Positions 1 to 9,232 are shown, numbered from the stretch's first letter. The stretch is DNA of 64,000 nt from Gp6-AA40 sp036407095 (GCA_036407095.1 DASWZV010000039.1:103245-167244); one strand, 5' to 3'. Numbers and translations: made by a program. Notes: a model not told the origin generated them from the letters alone.

Positions 1-676
1 CGGAGATCGGGTGCGCGTAGTCGTAGGTCGGATAGATCGACCACGTCGAGCCGGTTCTGTGATGCGCCGCATGGCGGATGCGGTACAGCGTCGGGTCTCG
101 CATGTTGATGTTCGGCGACGACATGTCGATTGCCGCCCGCAGCACGTGCGTGCCATCGGGAAATTCGCCGGCGCGCATGCGTCTGAACAGATCGAGATTG
201 TCCTCGACGGGGCGGCTGCGATACGGACTGTTCTTCCCGACTTCGGTGAGCGTACCGCGATAGTCACGGATTTCGTCGGCCGTCAGGCTGTCGACGTACG
301 CCTTGCCGTCACGGATCAACTGCTCGGCAAAGCCATAGAGCTGCTCGAAGTAGTCGGAGGCGTAGAAGAGTCGGTCGGACCAGTCGAATCCCAGCCAGCG
401 GACATCCTCCTGGATCGACTCGACGTACTCGGTGTCTTCCTTGGCAGGATTCGTGTCGTCGAAACGGAGGTTGCAGGCTCCGAGGAATTCTTCGGCGACA
501 CCGAAGTTCAGACAGATCGATTTGGCATGCCCGATGTGCAGGTATCCGTTGGGTTCTGGTGGAAACCGGGTGTGCACATGACCGCTGTGACGGCCGGCGC
601 GCACGTCGTTCGTCACGATTTCTCGAATGAAGTCCATTGGACGCGCCGACTCGAGCGTTGGCAAAGGTTCGGACAT
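1..676 (-). CDS. glnS: Glutamine--tRNA ligase, N-terminal 225 codons (cut by window edge)
   Basis: Charges tRNA-Gln with glutamine in the cytoplasm. The reverse strand from the ATG at 676 reads MSEPLPTLESARPMDFIREI and then PPEPNGYLHIGHAKS, which carries the class I HIGH motif at residues 47-50 in the context typical of GlnRS. The next segment, LRFDDTNPAKEDTEYVES, is the GluRS/GlnRS catalytic-core signature. About 225 of the usual ~550 residues are present; the gene runs off the left end of the window and no stop is seen. It lies 35 nt downstream of rmuC on the same strand, with a possible -10 (TAAAAT) of its own at 689-694. The Pro-Asn-Gly context before HIGH favours GlnRS over GluRS. Confidence 0.93.
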   Translation of the reverse strand, partial: MSEPLPTLESARPMDFIREIVTNDVRAGRHSGHVHTRFPPEPNGYLHIGHAKSICLNFGVAEEFLGACNLRFDDTNPAKEDTEYVESIQEDVRWLGFDWSDRLFYASDYFEQLYGFAEQLIRDGKAYVDSLTADEIRDYRGTLTEVGKNSPYRSRPVEDNLDLFRRMRAGEFPDGTHVLRAAIDMSSPNINMRDPTLYRIRHAAHHRTGSTWSIYPTYDYAHPIS

Positions 677-688
677 GGAGAAACCCTG

Positions 689-694
689 ATTTTA
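689..694 (-). promoter_or_regulatory. Candidate -10 element of glnS
   Basis: The reverse strand reads TAAAAT 12 nt before the glnS ATG. Initiation about 7 nt downstream would leave a leader of only ~5 nt. No clear -35 or Shine-Dalgarno sequence is visible. This is weaker than the other short-leader cases in the window, because the gene may also be read through from rmuC. Confidence 0.4.
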
Positions 695-711
695 CTTGGT
701 TCAGGGCGTTT

Positions 712-1929
712 TCACGGAACCTTCTGCCCGTCGTCGACTTCAGGATCGGTCGTGGCCTCGTCGGGGAGTCCCATGAGTCCCGCCTGTTTGAGCACGCGCG
801 GGACGGTATCAATCGGCTCTGACAGCGGGAGTTCACCAGCAGTCGTGACGTCGAGTTCCTTCAGACGCCGCGCGCTCACGAGCACGCGGCTTTCAAACGA
901 TCCTGCGGCTTTGTTGTACGCCTGCACCGCGCCATCGAGTTTCTTGCGCATGTCGTCGAAGTGGTCGGTGAAGATCAACAGACGTTCGTAGAGATCTTTT
1001 CCGAGCCGCGCCACTTCACGGTAGTTGTCGGTCAGCGCCTCCTGACGCCACGAATGTGCGACGGTCGTCAGCAGCGCGATCAACGTGATCGGGCTCGCGA
1101 GCAATACCCGCTGCTGCAGCCCGCGCTCGATGAGCGTCAGATCGTGCTGGAGCGCGGCGCTGAAGAGCGTCTCGCCCGGCAGGAACATGACGACCATTTC
1201 AGGAGAGTTGCCCAATTGTTCCCAGTACGCCTTGCCGCCAAGCTTGTCCATGTGCTCGCGAACCTGTCGGGCGTGCGCCTGCAGCCGCACCGAGCGGGTC
1301 TCTTCGTCCGCGGCCTCCTGCGCATCGAGGAACGCCTCGAGCGGGGCTTTGGCATCGACGACGATCTGCTTGCTGCCGGGGAGATGCACGATCAAATCGG
1401 GACGGAGTCGGCCACCGTTGTCGGAATAGAGTCCTGGCTGTTCGTCGAAGTCACACCGATGCAGCATGCCGGCGATCTCGACGACGCGCCGCAGCTGCAT
1501 TTCGCCCCAGCGTCCGCGTACTGCAGGAGTCCGCAGTGCCCGCGAGAGCGTGTTCGTGGCAGTGCCGAGGGCCAGTACCTGCTGCGACAGGCGTGAATAC
1601 GCCTCGATGCGTTCGCGTTCGGCGTGATCGAGTCGCTCGTCGAGTCGGGTCAGCGTATCGGTGATCGGCTGTCGATACCGCTCGAACGACGTCCGAGCCA
1701 GATCGAAGAACGAGTTTCGATTGTCTTTCAGCGCTTCGGCGGCCAGTGCCTGAAACGTATCGCGGAGTTTCTGATCGGTCTTGTCGACGAGCGCTTGCGC
1801 CGTTCCCGCCGCCTGCTTATGACGCTCGACTTCTTCGCGGAGCGATCTGAGCCGGGCGATCAGATAGGCCACGACGGCCGACACTCCCGCCAGGCCAAAG
1901 GTCACCCACCATTCCATGAATGACCCCAT
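712..1929 (-). CDS. rmuC: DNA recombination protein RmuC family
   Basis: RmuC proteins are membrane-anchored and carry a nuclease-like core. They are linked genetically to limiting recombination at inverted repeats, but their biochemical role is poorly known. This 405-residue protein has an N-terminal membrane segment (about residues 8-25), a coiled region rich in Arg/Glu/Gln to about residue 130, then the conserved RmuC core with RTPAVRGRWGEMQLRRVVE, RPDLIVHLPG and VDAKAPLEAFLDA. These motifs match the family directly. Met5 (1917) is an alternative start. The gene is divergent from the DUF1015 gene across about 110 bp and is followed by glnS. Family assignment is secure; the cellular substrate is not known. 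Confidence 0.93.
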   Translation of the reverse strand: MGSFMEWWVTFGLAGVSAVVAYLIARLRSLREEVERHKQAAGTAQALVDKTDQKLRDTFQALAAEALKDNRNSFFDLARTSFERYRQPITDTLTRLDERLDHAERERIEAYSRLSQQVLALGTATNTLSRALRTPAVRGRWGEMQLRRVVEIAGMLHRCDFDEQPGLYSDNGGRLRPDLIVHLPGSKQIVVDAKAPLEAFLDAQEAADEETRSVRLQAHARQVREHMDKLGGKAYWEQLGNSPEMVVMFLPGETLFSAALQHDLTLIERGLQQRVLLASPITLIALLTTVAHSWRQEALTDNYREVARLGKDLYERLLIFTDHFDDMRKKLDGAVQAYNKAAGSFESRVLVSARRLKELDVTTAGELPLSEPIDTVPRVLKQAGLMGLPDEATTDPEVDDGQKVP

Positions 1930-2027
1930 TGTGCCCTATCGCGCCGTATTGTGATCGACCCGCAGGCCGATCCCTCCCTGCACCGTCGCGCGAGCCGACC
2001 CCGGACCGCACCCGCACTGTCAGCCGG

Positions 2028-2033
2028 TAGAAT
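2028..2033 (+). promoter_or_regulatory. -10 element, leaderless-type, DUF1015 gene
   Basis: TAGAAT lies 6 nt before the GTG start at 2040 and there is no Shine-Dalgarno sequence in between. Transcription would begin at or within a base or two of the start codon. No consensus -35 is recognisable 17 nt upstream. Confidence 0.55.
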
Positions 2034-2039
2034 CAGAGC

Positions 2040-3257
2040 GTGGCCGTCCTGGCGCCGTTTCGCGCTCTCCGTCCCGCTCCGTCTGTCGCATCACTGGTCG
2101 CGGCCGTTCCCTACGATGTCGTGACTACCGAGGAAGCACGGACGAAGGCTGAAGGAAACGCGCTCAGTTTTCTCCACGTCTCGCGCGCCGAGATCGATCT
2201 TCCGCCTGGCACCGATCCACACTCTGATCGGGTTTACGCCCAGGCCGTTGCGAACTACGCCACGCTGAAACGTGCGGCGCCGATGCTCGAAGAGACCACT
2301 CGGAGCGTATACGTCTACCGGCTGCGTGCGAACGGTCACGAGCAGACGGGGATTGGTGCGTGCTACTCGATCGACGAGTACGAGCGTGATGTCATCAAGA
2401 AGCACGAGCGAACACGACAAGACAAGGAAGACGATCGTACGCGCCACTTACTGGACCTTCGCGCGCAGACGGGGCCGGTGTTTCTCGTCTACCGCGGCGT
2501 CGCGTCGGTCGACGCAGTCGTTCGGCGCGTCTCGACGGGTGCGCCGCTATACGATTTCATCGCCGCCGACTCGGTGCAGCACACGCTCTGGCGCGTCGAC
2601 GGGCGAGAGGCGCAAACGCTGGTCGACCTGTTTGGCAAGATCCCCGCGTTGTATATCGCCGATGGTCATCATCGCGCCGCCAGCGCGGCGCGCGCGCGGC
2701 GCCAACTCCAGGGGTCGTCGGCAGCTGCCGGTGAATGGGACACATTTCTTGCGGTCGCGTTCCCCGATGCTCAAGTGCGCATCCTCCCTTACAACCGCGT
2801 GGTGCGGGATCTTGGCAGCCTGACAAGTGCCTCGCTGTTGCGCGCGCTTGCCGAACGGTTCACCATCAGAGACGGCCCTCCCGTTCCCGAACGGCGAGGG
2901 GAGGCCGCGATGTTCGTGGATGGTCGCTGGCACACGATCGTGTTGCGCAAGCCCGGACCAGAGCCTTCTCCGATGGATCGCCTCGACGTCAGCCGGCTGC
3001 AGGACGATGTGCTGACGCCGATCCTCGGTATCGGTGACGTCCGTTCGGACGCGCGGATCGATTTCGTGGGAGGCGCGCGAGGAACTGCGGAGCTCGAGCG
3101 GCTCGTACGCTCGGGCGGCTCAGCAGTGGCATTCTCGATGTATCCCACCAGCGTGGATGATTTGATGGCGATCGCCGATGCCGGCGGCATCATGCCGCCC
3201 AAGTCCACGTGGTTCGAGCCGAAGCTCAGAGACGGATTGTTGATTCACGAGATCTGA
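2040..3257 (+). CDS. DUF1015 family protein
   Basis: A 405-residue protein of the DUF1015 family, whose biochemical function is unknown. Family features include the N-terminal PFRALRPAP and AAVPYDVVTTEEAR segment, FLHVSRAEIDLPPG, a HERTRQDKEDDRTRHL stretch and the central YIADGHHRAASAARARR motif. The His-rich DGHHR is the most conserved part of the family. Length is typical. GTG at 2040 is the start that best fits the conserved N-terminus and the adjacent -10 hexamer. The gene lies 59 nt upstream of serC on the same strand. DUF1015 genes often neighbour serC/serA, so a link to serine metabolism is plausible from context only. Confidence 0.88.
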   Translation: MAVLAPFRALRPAPSVASLVAAVPYDVVTTEEARTKAEGNALSFLHVSRAEIDLPPGTDPHSDRVYAQAVANYATLKRAAPMLEETTRSVYVYRLRANGHEQTGIGACYSIDEYERDVIKKHERTRQDKEDDRTRHLLDLRAQTGPVFLVYRGVASVDAVVRRVSTGAPLYDFIAADSVQHTLWRVDGREAQTLVDLFGKIPALYIADGHHRAASAARARRQLQGSSAAAGEWDTFLAVAFPDAQVRILPYNRVVRDLGSLTSASLLRALAERFTIRDGPPVPERRGEAAMFVDGRWHTIVLRKPGPEPSPMDRLDVSRLQDDVLTPILGIGDVRSDARIDFVGGARGTAELERLVRSGGSAVAFSMYPTSVDDLMAIADAGGIMPPKSTWFEPKLRDGLLIHEI

Positions 3258-3316
3258 TCGGCGGCTCAACACAGCGCGAACCGCCAACGACCGCAGCTCC
3301 AGTAAAGAAGGACTTC

Positions 3317-4414
3317 ATGCCGACGACGTCAACACGTATCTTCAACTTCTCCGCGGGTCCGGCGGTGCTGCCGCTGCCAGTGCTCGAACAGGCGCAGCGG
3401 GAACTGGTGTCGCTGCCGGGGGTTGGCATGTCGGTGATGGAAATCAGTCACCGCTCGAAGACGTTCGAGGATCTGCTGGGCACCGCGACTGCCGATCTTC
3501 GGGAGCTGGCGTCCATCCCGACGCACTATCGCGTGTTGATGCTGCAGGGTGGCGCGAGTCTGCAGTTCTCGATGGTTCCGATGAATCTGCTCGGCACCGG
3601 GCAGACCGCTGATTACGTCGACACAGGAACGTGGGCCGGCAAAGCCATCAAGGAGGCGGTGCGCGTCGGCCGCGTCAACGTCACCGGCTCGACGAAGGCG
3701 GATGGCTACAACCGCATCCCATCGCTGCCTGAACTGTCGCTGACGCCTGGCGCTGCCTACGTGCACATCACCACGAACAACACGATCGAAGGGACCGAAT
3801 GGCGCGCCCTTCCAACCGTTGCCGCGGATGTGCCGCTCGTCGCCGACGCTTCGTCCGACATCCTGAGCGCTCCGATCGACGTCGGTCGTTTCGGCCTTCT
3901 GTATGCGGGTGCCCAGAAGAACCTCGGGCCCTCCGGCGTCACGCTCGTCATCATCCGGGACGATCTGCTGCAGCGCTCGCAATCGAGCCTTTCCTCGATG
4001 CTGAACTACAAGGTGATGGCCGAGAACAACTCGCTGTACAACACGCCAAACACCTTCGGCATCTACGTTCTGGGACTGACGATGAAGTGGCTGAAGTCGC
4101 TCGGCGGGCTCACTGCGATCGCGCGCGTCAACGAGCGTAAAGCAGCCAAGCTCTATGCCGAGATCGATCGCACCGGCTTCTATCGTGGCACCGCGCAGGC
4201 GTCGAGCCGTTCGCTCATGAACGTGACATTCCGGCTGCGCACCGAGGAGCTGGAAAAGATGTTCGACAAAGAGGCGACTGCGGCAGGTCTCGATGGTCTC
4301 AAGGGCCACCGATCCGTTGGCGGTATGCGTGCCTCGATCTACAACGCGTTTCCGGAGGAAGGCGTCGACGCGCTCGTGGATTTCATGCGCGAATTCGAGC
4401 GGAAACGGGGGTGA
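3317..4414 (+). CDS. serC: Phosphoserine aminotransferase
   Basis: Converts 3-phosphohydroxypyruvate and glutamate to 3-phosphoserine in serine synthesis (and acts in pyridoxal phosphate synthesis in some bacteria). The 365-residue protein begins RIFNFSAGPAVLPLPVLEQA, the SerC N-terminal signature, and contains GVGMSVMEISHRSKTFE. The PLP Schiff-base lysine is Lys201 in GAQKNLGPSG. The C-terminal GHRSVGGMRASIYNA phosphate-binding segment is intact. The ATG at 3317 is chosen because AAGAAGGA lies just upstream and the conserved start follows directly. Longer in-frame starts from 3209 would overlap the DUF1015 gene. It converges on pcnB with a 3-nt gap. Confidence 0.97.
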   Translation: MPTTSTRIFNFSAGPAVLPLPVLEQAQRELVSLPGVGMSVMEISHRSKTFEDLLGTATADLRELASIPTHYRVLMLQGGASLQFSMVPMNLLGTGQTADYVDTGTWAGKAIKEAVRVGRVNVTGSTKADGYNRIPSLPELSLTPGAAYVHITTNNTIEGTEWRALPTVAADVPLVADASSDILSAPIDVGRFGLLYAGAQKNLGPSGVTLVIIRDDLLQRSQSSLSSMLNYKVMAENNSLYNTPNTFGIYVLGLTMKWLKSLGGLTAIARVNERKAAKLYAEIDRTGFYRGTAQASSRSLMNVTFRLRTEELEKMFDKEATAAGLDGLKGHRSVGGMRASIYNAFPEEGVDALVDFMREFERKRG

Positions 4415-4417
4415 GGA

Positions 4418-5749
4418 TCAATGCGTGGGCGATCGAAACGGTCCTCGCCGTCCTCGTCGCCGCCGCCTCCGCCGCGGACGTTCGGCGGCCTCCTTGGCAT
4501 CCCCTTCATAGGCCCCGGCCGCTTCGATGAACCCGCGCCAGTGTTCGACCGCATCAGGGGCCTGGCCGTGAATGTCCAGCCATGTCAACGCTTCACGGAA
4601 CGGCCCTCGGTGCATGAGCGCGCGCCGCGCGCGCGGTGACAGCGACGTATCCATCAACCGGCGTTGCAGCCCCAGAATCTGACGAAGCCGCTCCACATCA
4701 CGGCGAGCCAACGGCAGTATGCCCATCGAAAGGCGCGGCTCCTTTTTGCCGTTGCCCTCGGAGGCTGGCGGCGTGAGCGTCTGCAGCGAGTGGCCGAGCG
4801 GGACGATCAGCGATCCCATGAGAACGGCATTGGTCAGCGTATCGGGGATGGTCTCGAACCTCCGGCGATAGGCGTCGAGCGCGGCAAGCGACTGCCACAG
4901 CTTCGGCTTCGCATTTGCCTGAAGCTGGTGGGCGACCGGCTCGAGCAGACCGCGTTCGGCCAGCATCTGGAACGCGCGTTCAGACGCGCCCGAGCGCAGG
5001 AGCTTGTAGAACTCTTCGATCAGACGCGCCGGGGCGCTGCGGGCGATCTCTCCCCGCGTGTCGACGATGGCCTCGTCAATCGGCGGATCGATTCGAAAAT
5101 CGAGGCGCGCCGCCATCGCCACCGCGCGCAGCATGCGAACCGGATCTTCGCGAAAGCGTTCGCGCGGCTCGCCGATGCAGCGGATCAACCCATTACGCAG
5201 ATCGGCCAGACCGCCCGTGTAATCGATGATCGAGAAGGTCCCGATGTCATAGAACAGGGCGTTGATCGTGAAGTCGCGCCGGAACGCATCCTCTTCGGGC
5301 GTGCCGAACGTGTTGTCCCGGTGCACGAAATGATCGTGCGCGCTGTCGTCGACGGAGGCGGCGGGGTCGCGCGGGACGGCGTCCGGCGATGTCGGCGGCT
5401 CGGCCGGTTGGATGTCGGCGACGACCTCGGCCTCATCAGCACCGAGCGGACGACGGAACGTGGCGACTTCAATCGTCTTCATTCCGAAGCGGACATGGGC
5501 CAGCCGGAAGCGTCGGCCGATGATCCAGCAGTTCCGGAACAGCTTCTTGACCTGGTATGGATGGGCGGACGTGCCGACGTCGAAGTCCTTCGGCTTGCGG
5601 CCAAGCAGCAGATCGCGGACGCTGCCGCCTACGAGATAGGCGATGTAGTTGCTGTGATGGAGCCGGTACAGGACCTTCAGCGCGTCGGGGTCGATATGTT
5701 TGCGCGAGATCGAATGCGCCTCCCGCGCCAGGACGACCGGGTCACCCAT
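4418..5749 (-). CDS. pcnB: Poly(A) polymerase, class II nucleotidyltransferase
   Basis: Adds 3' poly(A) tails to RNA, promoting its decay. It belongs to the superfamily that includes the tRNA CCA-adding enzymes. The 443-residue protein has the nucleotidyltransferase motif YLVGGSVRDLLLGRKPKDFD, with carboxylates Asp55 and Asp57, and EEDAFRRDFTINALFYD. IIGRRFRLAHVRF matches the element that distinguishes bacterial poly(A) polymerases from CCA enzymes, so poly(A) polymerase is preferred. The C-terminus has a run of basic residues (RPRRRRRRRGRRG) likely to bind RNA. ATG 5749 is preferred over the in-frame TTG at 5758 because TACAAT lies 9 nt upstream of it. Confidence 0.9.
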   Translation of the reverse strand: MGDPVVLAREAHSISRKHIDPDALKVLYRLHHSNYIAYLVGGSVRDLLLGRKPKDFDVGTSAHPYQVKKLFRNCWIIGRRFRLAHVRFGMKTIEVATFRRPLGADEAEVVADIQPAEPPTSPDAVPRDPAASVDDSAHDHFVHRDNTFGTPEEDAFRRDFTINALFYDIGTFSIIDYTGGLADLRNGLIRCIGEPRERFREDPVRMLRAVAMAARLDFRIDPPIDEAIVDTRGEIARSAPARLIEEFYKLLRSGASERAFQMLAERGLLEPVAHQLQANAKPKLWQSLAALDAYRRRFETIPDTLTNAVLMGSLIVPLGHSLQTLTPPASEGNGKKEPRLSMGILPLARRDVERLRQILGLQRRLMDTSLSPRARRALMHRGPFREALTWLDIHGQAPDAVEHWRGFIEAAGAYEGDAKEAAERPRRRRRRRGRRGPFRSPTH

Positions 5750-5758
5750 CGGCCTCAA

Positions 5759-5764
5759 ATTGTA
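5759..5764 (-). promoter_or_regulatory. -10 element, leaderless-type, pcnB
   Basis: The reverse strand reads TACAAT 9 nt before the pcnB ATG at 5749, with no Shine-Dalgarno sequence between. It lies 22 bp from the opposing -10 of the divergent gene that starts at 5799. Confidence 0.55.
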
Positions 5765-5786
5765 GGTCGACCCCGCTGCGATGCGC

Positions 5787-5792
5787 TACGAT
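5787..5792 (+). promoter_or_regulatory. -10 element, leaderless-type, secreted protein gene at 5799
   Basis: TACGAT lies 6 nt before the ATG at 5799. There is no ribosome-binding sequence in the 6-nt gap, so a leaderless transcript is predicted. Confidence 0.5.
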
Positions 5793-5798
5793 GCGCGG

Positions 5799-6611
5799 AT
5801 GAGGACGGGATGCATCACAGTGCTGACGTTGCTCCTTGCCTGCGCCGCGAGTGGTGTCGCGCAGGCGGCCGAGCCGCCGGCGCTCGTCAAGGCGCGCGCG
5901 TTGTACAACGAAGGGGATTACGAAGGGGCGATCGATGCGGCTGCCGTCTCGCGACGTCAGACGGGCTGGGCCGATGCGTCCGCGCTCGTCATCGGACGCT
6001 CGCATCTCGAGCGCTACCGGCAGCGGGCCGATCCGAAGGACCTGACGGCGGCGCGCGAAGCGCTCATGACCGTCCGGCTGGCGACCCTGGCGCCGCGCGA
6101 TCAGGTCGATCTCATCATCGGGCTCGGTCTGTCCCTGTATCATGGCGAAATCTTCGGTGCGGCCGCCAACCTGTTCGATACTGCGTTGACACGCAGTGCG
6201 CTCATCCCGGCGCGCGATCGGATGATGCTGCTCGACTGGTGGGCGACTGCGCTCGATCGTGAGGCGCAGACGCGGCCTGCCGATCGGCGCCGCGTGCTGT
6301 TCGAGCGCATCACCGTACGGATGCAGGAAGAGCAGCGCCAGGATCCGGGCAGTGCGGTCGCCAACTACTGGCTCGCCGTCGCCGCACGCGGTGCTGGTGA
6401 TCTCGAGGGGGCCTGGGATGCCGCCATCGCCGGGTGGGTCGCCTCGACGCTCTCACCCGAGACCACCGAGAGACTGAGAGAGGATCTCGAGCGCCTGGTG
6501 CAGCAGGCGCTCATCCCGGAGCGATCACGCGCGATGGCGCCGCGTGACGCTCAAGAAGCGATGGCGTCGCTGCGGGCGCAATGGGAGCTCGTCAAGCAGC
6601 AGTGGAAGTAG
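5799..6611 (+). CDS. Secreted protein of unknown function, possible TPR-like helical repeats
   Basis: Not assigned to a named family. The 270-residue product has a signal peptide (MRTGCITVLTLLLACAASGV, then AQA), so export is expected. The mature part is alpha-helical in composition, with an early segment PALVKARALYNEGDYEGAID that resembles a tetratricopeptide repeat, and later helices rich in Ala, Arg and Leu. The start at 5799 rather than the in-frame ATG at 5781 gives a clean signal peptide and puts TACGAT 6 nt upstream. The gene is divergent from pcnB and converges on the secreted protein gene at 6616 with a 4-nt gap. A periplasmic scaffold role is possible but is inference. Confidence 0.75.
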   Translation: MRTGCITVLTLLLACAASGVAQAAEPPALVKARALYNEGDYEGAIDAAAVSRRQTGWADASALVIGRSHLERYRQRADPKDLTAAREALMTVRLATLAPRDQVDLIIGLGLSLYHGEIFGAAANLFDTALTRSALIPARDRMMLLDWWATALDREAQTRPADRRRVLFERITVRMQEEQRQDPGSAVANYWLAVAARGAGDLEGAWDAAIAGWVASTLSPETTERLREDLERLVQQALIPERSRAMAPRDAQEAMASLRAQWELVKQQWK

Positions 6612-6615
6612 CGCG

Positions 6616-7248
6616 TCACCCGATCTTACGTACACTGAAACTGAATGAGTGGACGGCTTCCCCTGTCGTCGACGCGGGGATGACCGGCACCTTGCCGAAC
6701 TCGTCAGCCGAAAACGCGTTCGGATACAAGCGCAGGTTGTACTCCGCTTCGACCCTCCAGCTTTTTCCAACCGGAAACATGACCCCGATCGGCCGCACTT
6801 TGAGCGCGACGTTCGTGAAGGAGTCGAATCCTGACCCGAACAGAAGGTTGTAAGACACGCCCAGCACGCCGTGGTAGACGGAAAAGCGATTCTCGCGCGG
6901 CGATCGCCAGCTCTCGATTTCCAGCATCGGATCGAATGCCAGCATTCCGATCTTGAAGAATTGGTAATCCTGTCCTTCTGCATTTTTTCCAGTCGAGAAG
7001 TACGGTCCGCCTTCGAGCGTCAGGCGAAACTTGCTCTGCCCGCCAGGCCCGGCGATCTTCATTCCCGGAGGTTCGTTGCAGCGTTCGAAGGTGCCGTCCA
7101 CAGCGACCCGGCACTGGAACAGGATTCCGACCATTTGGGGGCCGCTCATCCCAATAATCACCTCGATGAGGCCGGCACTCCCCGGTCGTGGAAACGCAAG
7201 CAGCGCCACGACGAGGCATATGGCCATCCGCAGTCCATGCAGTTTCAT
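6616..7248 (-). CDS. Secreted, probably outer-membrane, hypothetical protein (third gene of the kinase operon)
   Basis: No family recognised. The 210-residue product starts with a signal peptide (MKLHGLRMAICLVVALLAF, then PRPGSAG). The mature part has alternating polar/hydrophobic stretches such as GVLGVSYNLLFGSG, WRVEAEYNLRLYP and HSFSFSVRKIG, as expected for a small beta-barrel or beta-rich periplasmic protein. Two cysteines (CRVAVDGTFERC) could form a disulfide. GGAGG just upstream fixes the start at 7248; a longer frame to 7428 would overlap the kinase gene. It lies 19 nt after the Ser/Thr kinase gene and is very probably cotranscribed with it and the sigma factor gene, so it may be an output or sensor of that module. 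Confidence 0.75.
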   Translation of the reverse strand: MKLHGLRMAICLVVALLAFPRPGSAGLIEVIIGMSGPQMVGILFQCRVAVDGTFERCNEPPGMKIAGPGGQSKFRLTLEGGPYFSTGKNAEGQDYQFFKIGMLAFDPMLEIESWRSPRENRFSVYHGVLGVSYNLLFGSGFDSFTNVALKVRPIGVMFPVGKSWRVEAEYNLRLYPNAFSADEFGKVPVIPASTTGEAVHSFSFSVRKIG

Positions 7249-7267
7249 CTGAGCCTCCAGGCGGCTG

Positions 7268-9232
7268 CTATCGGCGCCGCTGGCCGTCGAACAGGAGACG
7301 TGCTTCACCGGTCTGGTGGAGATCTTTGGCGTCTTTCCGCACCCGGGTGTGTGGTCGCCCTGGTTCATCCGGGGAGTACACGAGCAGGTCATCGTTCGTA
7401 GTACCAATAACGAGACCGCTTCGACCATCGAACGTCACGACCGGGTACAGTTCCCAGTTAATCCCACGGGGGGCCGTCGACGTGGCGACGAGCAGAAATG
7501 CGACGGCTACGGCGCCCCATCTCCACACGCGCACCGTCGGCGGCGAGGCGGCGCGTTGCTCGAGACGCGGAAAAAGGCGCCATGCCGCCAGTGCCATCAG
7601 CATGCTCAGATACGTCGAGACCAAGAAGTGACGAGTGTGGAGTTCGATACCGGCAGTTCCGAGGATTGAGAGGTCCATCGACGTCGACGGGTCGGCTTCG
7701 AGCGCGAACAACGCGTCGAAGAGACTGGCAAAGATGAAGAAGTTGACAACAATCCACGACCCAGCGCCCGCAAGGACGACCGCGGCCGCTGTGGCCGCCG
7801 GATCCCACGAATCTGCGAGAGCAACGAACCGGTTCCACATGGTGGGAATGAGCTTGACCGGCAACAGTCGCAGCGCCGAGATCACCCCAATCGCGGCGGC
7901 GCCAATCAACCAATAAAAGACAATCGGGAATACCCCATGACTGCCAAGCACGAATGCGTCCACCAGACCCCGCGAGAACTCTGAATCGACATGAAGGATG
8001 CGATCGAAGAACCGGGCAGTAATAAACCCAAGCGCGCCCGTCAATGCCACGAGTCCGACGACGAATGTGGCGCCGCGCCCGACGTATTGTCGTGTGGTGA
8101 GACGATCCGGCCGCACGTCTCGTGAGGGCCGGGGCAGAGGACTGCTCGGCTCGCCTGAGAGCTTGTCCTCCATCTCGCCGGCCGAGACAAACCGTTGCGC
8201 CGGATCGGGATGAACGGCCCGTTCCACGATCTCGATGAACGACCGTGGAAGATCCGATCGCTCGTCTCGCAGGCGTCGCCTCAAGCCCTGGTCGTGCGCG
8301 TCGAGGATTGCCGACGGTGAGGCGGCTTCCACTGGATAGCGGCCCGATACGAGGTGATAGAGCAGAACGCCGACGGCGTAGATATCGCTCTGCACGCTCG
8401 CGTCGCCGCCGCGCAGCAGTTCCGGGGCGAGATACAGCGGGGTTCCATGCTGGCGTCCGCCGAGGGAGGTATCGTTGACGAGCTCCCCGGCGCCGAAATC
8501 CATCAGGATGATGCGGCCGCCGTCCGAGGCGCGCATGACGTTCTGCGCTTTCACGTCTCGATGAATCAGCTTTGCCTGATGAACCGCCGAGAGCGCCTTG
8601 CAGACTTCTTGGCCGACGTAGACGGCCTCACCCGGACTGAGACGACCTTTGGCCACACGCGCCGCGAGCGTGTCGCCGTCGATGAAGTCCATCCAGAAGC
8701 CGACGCGTCCGTCGTGACGGTCGGCGCCGTGAACGGTGACGACATTCGAGTGCCGAACGCGGGCGAGCTTCCGAGCCTCGTGCAGAATCAGCGATGGTGA
8801 GACGCGATCTTCGATTTCGCGTTTGAGCAGCTTGAGCGCGACCGGATGGTCGAGCCAGGTGTCGTGCGCCTGGAACACCTCGCCAAACGCACCCTCACCA
8901 ATCTTGCGGACGAGGAGGAGGTGTCCCCACACGTTTTCCCGCGTCGCCGGCGTTCCCTCAGCCGGTGATCGCGGTACGCCAATCGGGCGGTCGGCAGGCC
9001 AGCCGCCGATCGGCGTCGTGGCCCGATCGGTGACGATGTCATCCTCGGCCAGCGTGACATCGTCGATGTGCGATCGATGGACTTCGGCGACTTCCGCGAT
9101 CAGGCGCAACTGGCGAATACGTGCACGCGTCGCCTCGTTGGTCGCGGCTCTCTCGAGCTCGTCCCAGTCGACGGACCCGCCGTCGGCGATCAACTCGAGC
9201 AGTTGGCCGAGATCGTCGGAGTGCCCTGACAT
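7268..9232 (-). CDS. Membrane-bound serine/threonine protein kinase (PknB-like)
   Basis: A Hanks-type kinase of 654 residues. The kinase domain spans about 103-370: glycine loop IGEGAFGEVF (111-120), Lys134 in VALKLLK, HRDVKAQN with catalytic Asp226 and Asn231, DFG at 245-247, and APE at 269-271. All catalytic residues are present. Residues 1-100 form a short Asp/Glu-rich N-terminal region. After residue ~385 come about five hydrophobic membrane segments, then a C-terminal tail (VTFDGRSGLVIGTTNDDLLV) that may be a beta-rich sensor on the outer face. The gene is 46 nt downstream of a sigma factor gene and 19 nt upstream of a secreted-protein gene. Kinase control of the sigma factor is inferred from this arrangement. 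Confidence 0.93.
   Translation of the reverse strand: MSGHSDDLGQLLELIADGGSVDWDELERAATNEATRARIRQLRLIAEVAEVHRSHIDDVTLAEDDIVTDRATTPIGGWPADRPIGVPRSPAEGTPATRENVWGHLLLVRKIGEGAFGEVFQAHDTWLDHPVALKLLKREIEDRVSPSLILHEARKLARVRHSNVVTVHGADRHDGRVGFWMDFIDGDTLAARVAKGRLSPGEAVYVGQEVCKALSAVHQAKLIHRDVKAQNVMRASDGGRIILMDFGAGELVNDTSLGGRQHGTPLYLAPELLRGGDASVQSDIYAVGVLLYHLVSGRYPVEAASPSAILDAHDQGLRRRLRDERSDLPRSFIEIVERAVHPDPAQRFVSAGEMEDKLSGEPSSPLPRPSRDVRPDRLTTRQYVGRGATFVVGLVALTGALGFITARFFDRILHVDSEFSRGLVDAFVLGSHGVFPIVFYWLIGAAAIGVISALRLLPVKLIPTMWNRFVALADSWDPAATAAAVVLAGAGSWIVVNFFIFASLFDALFALEADPSTSMDLSILGTAGIELHTRHFLVSTYLSMLMALAAWRLFPRLEQRAASPPTVRVWRWGAVAVAFLLVATSTAPRGINWELYPVVTFDGRSGLVIGTTNDDLLVYSPDEPGRPHTRVRKDAKDLHQTGEARLLFDGQRRR

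Noticed and set aside
11..991. 326-codon forward open frame opposite glnS and rmuC
   Set aside because: Antisense to clear GlnRS and RmuC coding; low-complexity Arg/Val-rich translation typical of high-GC shadow frames.
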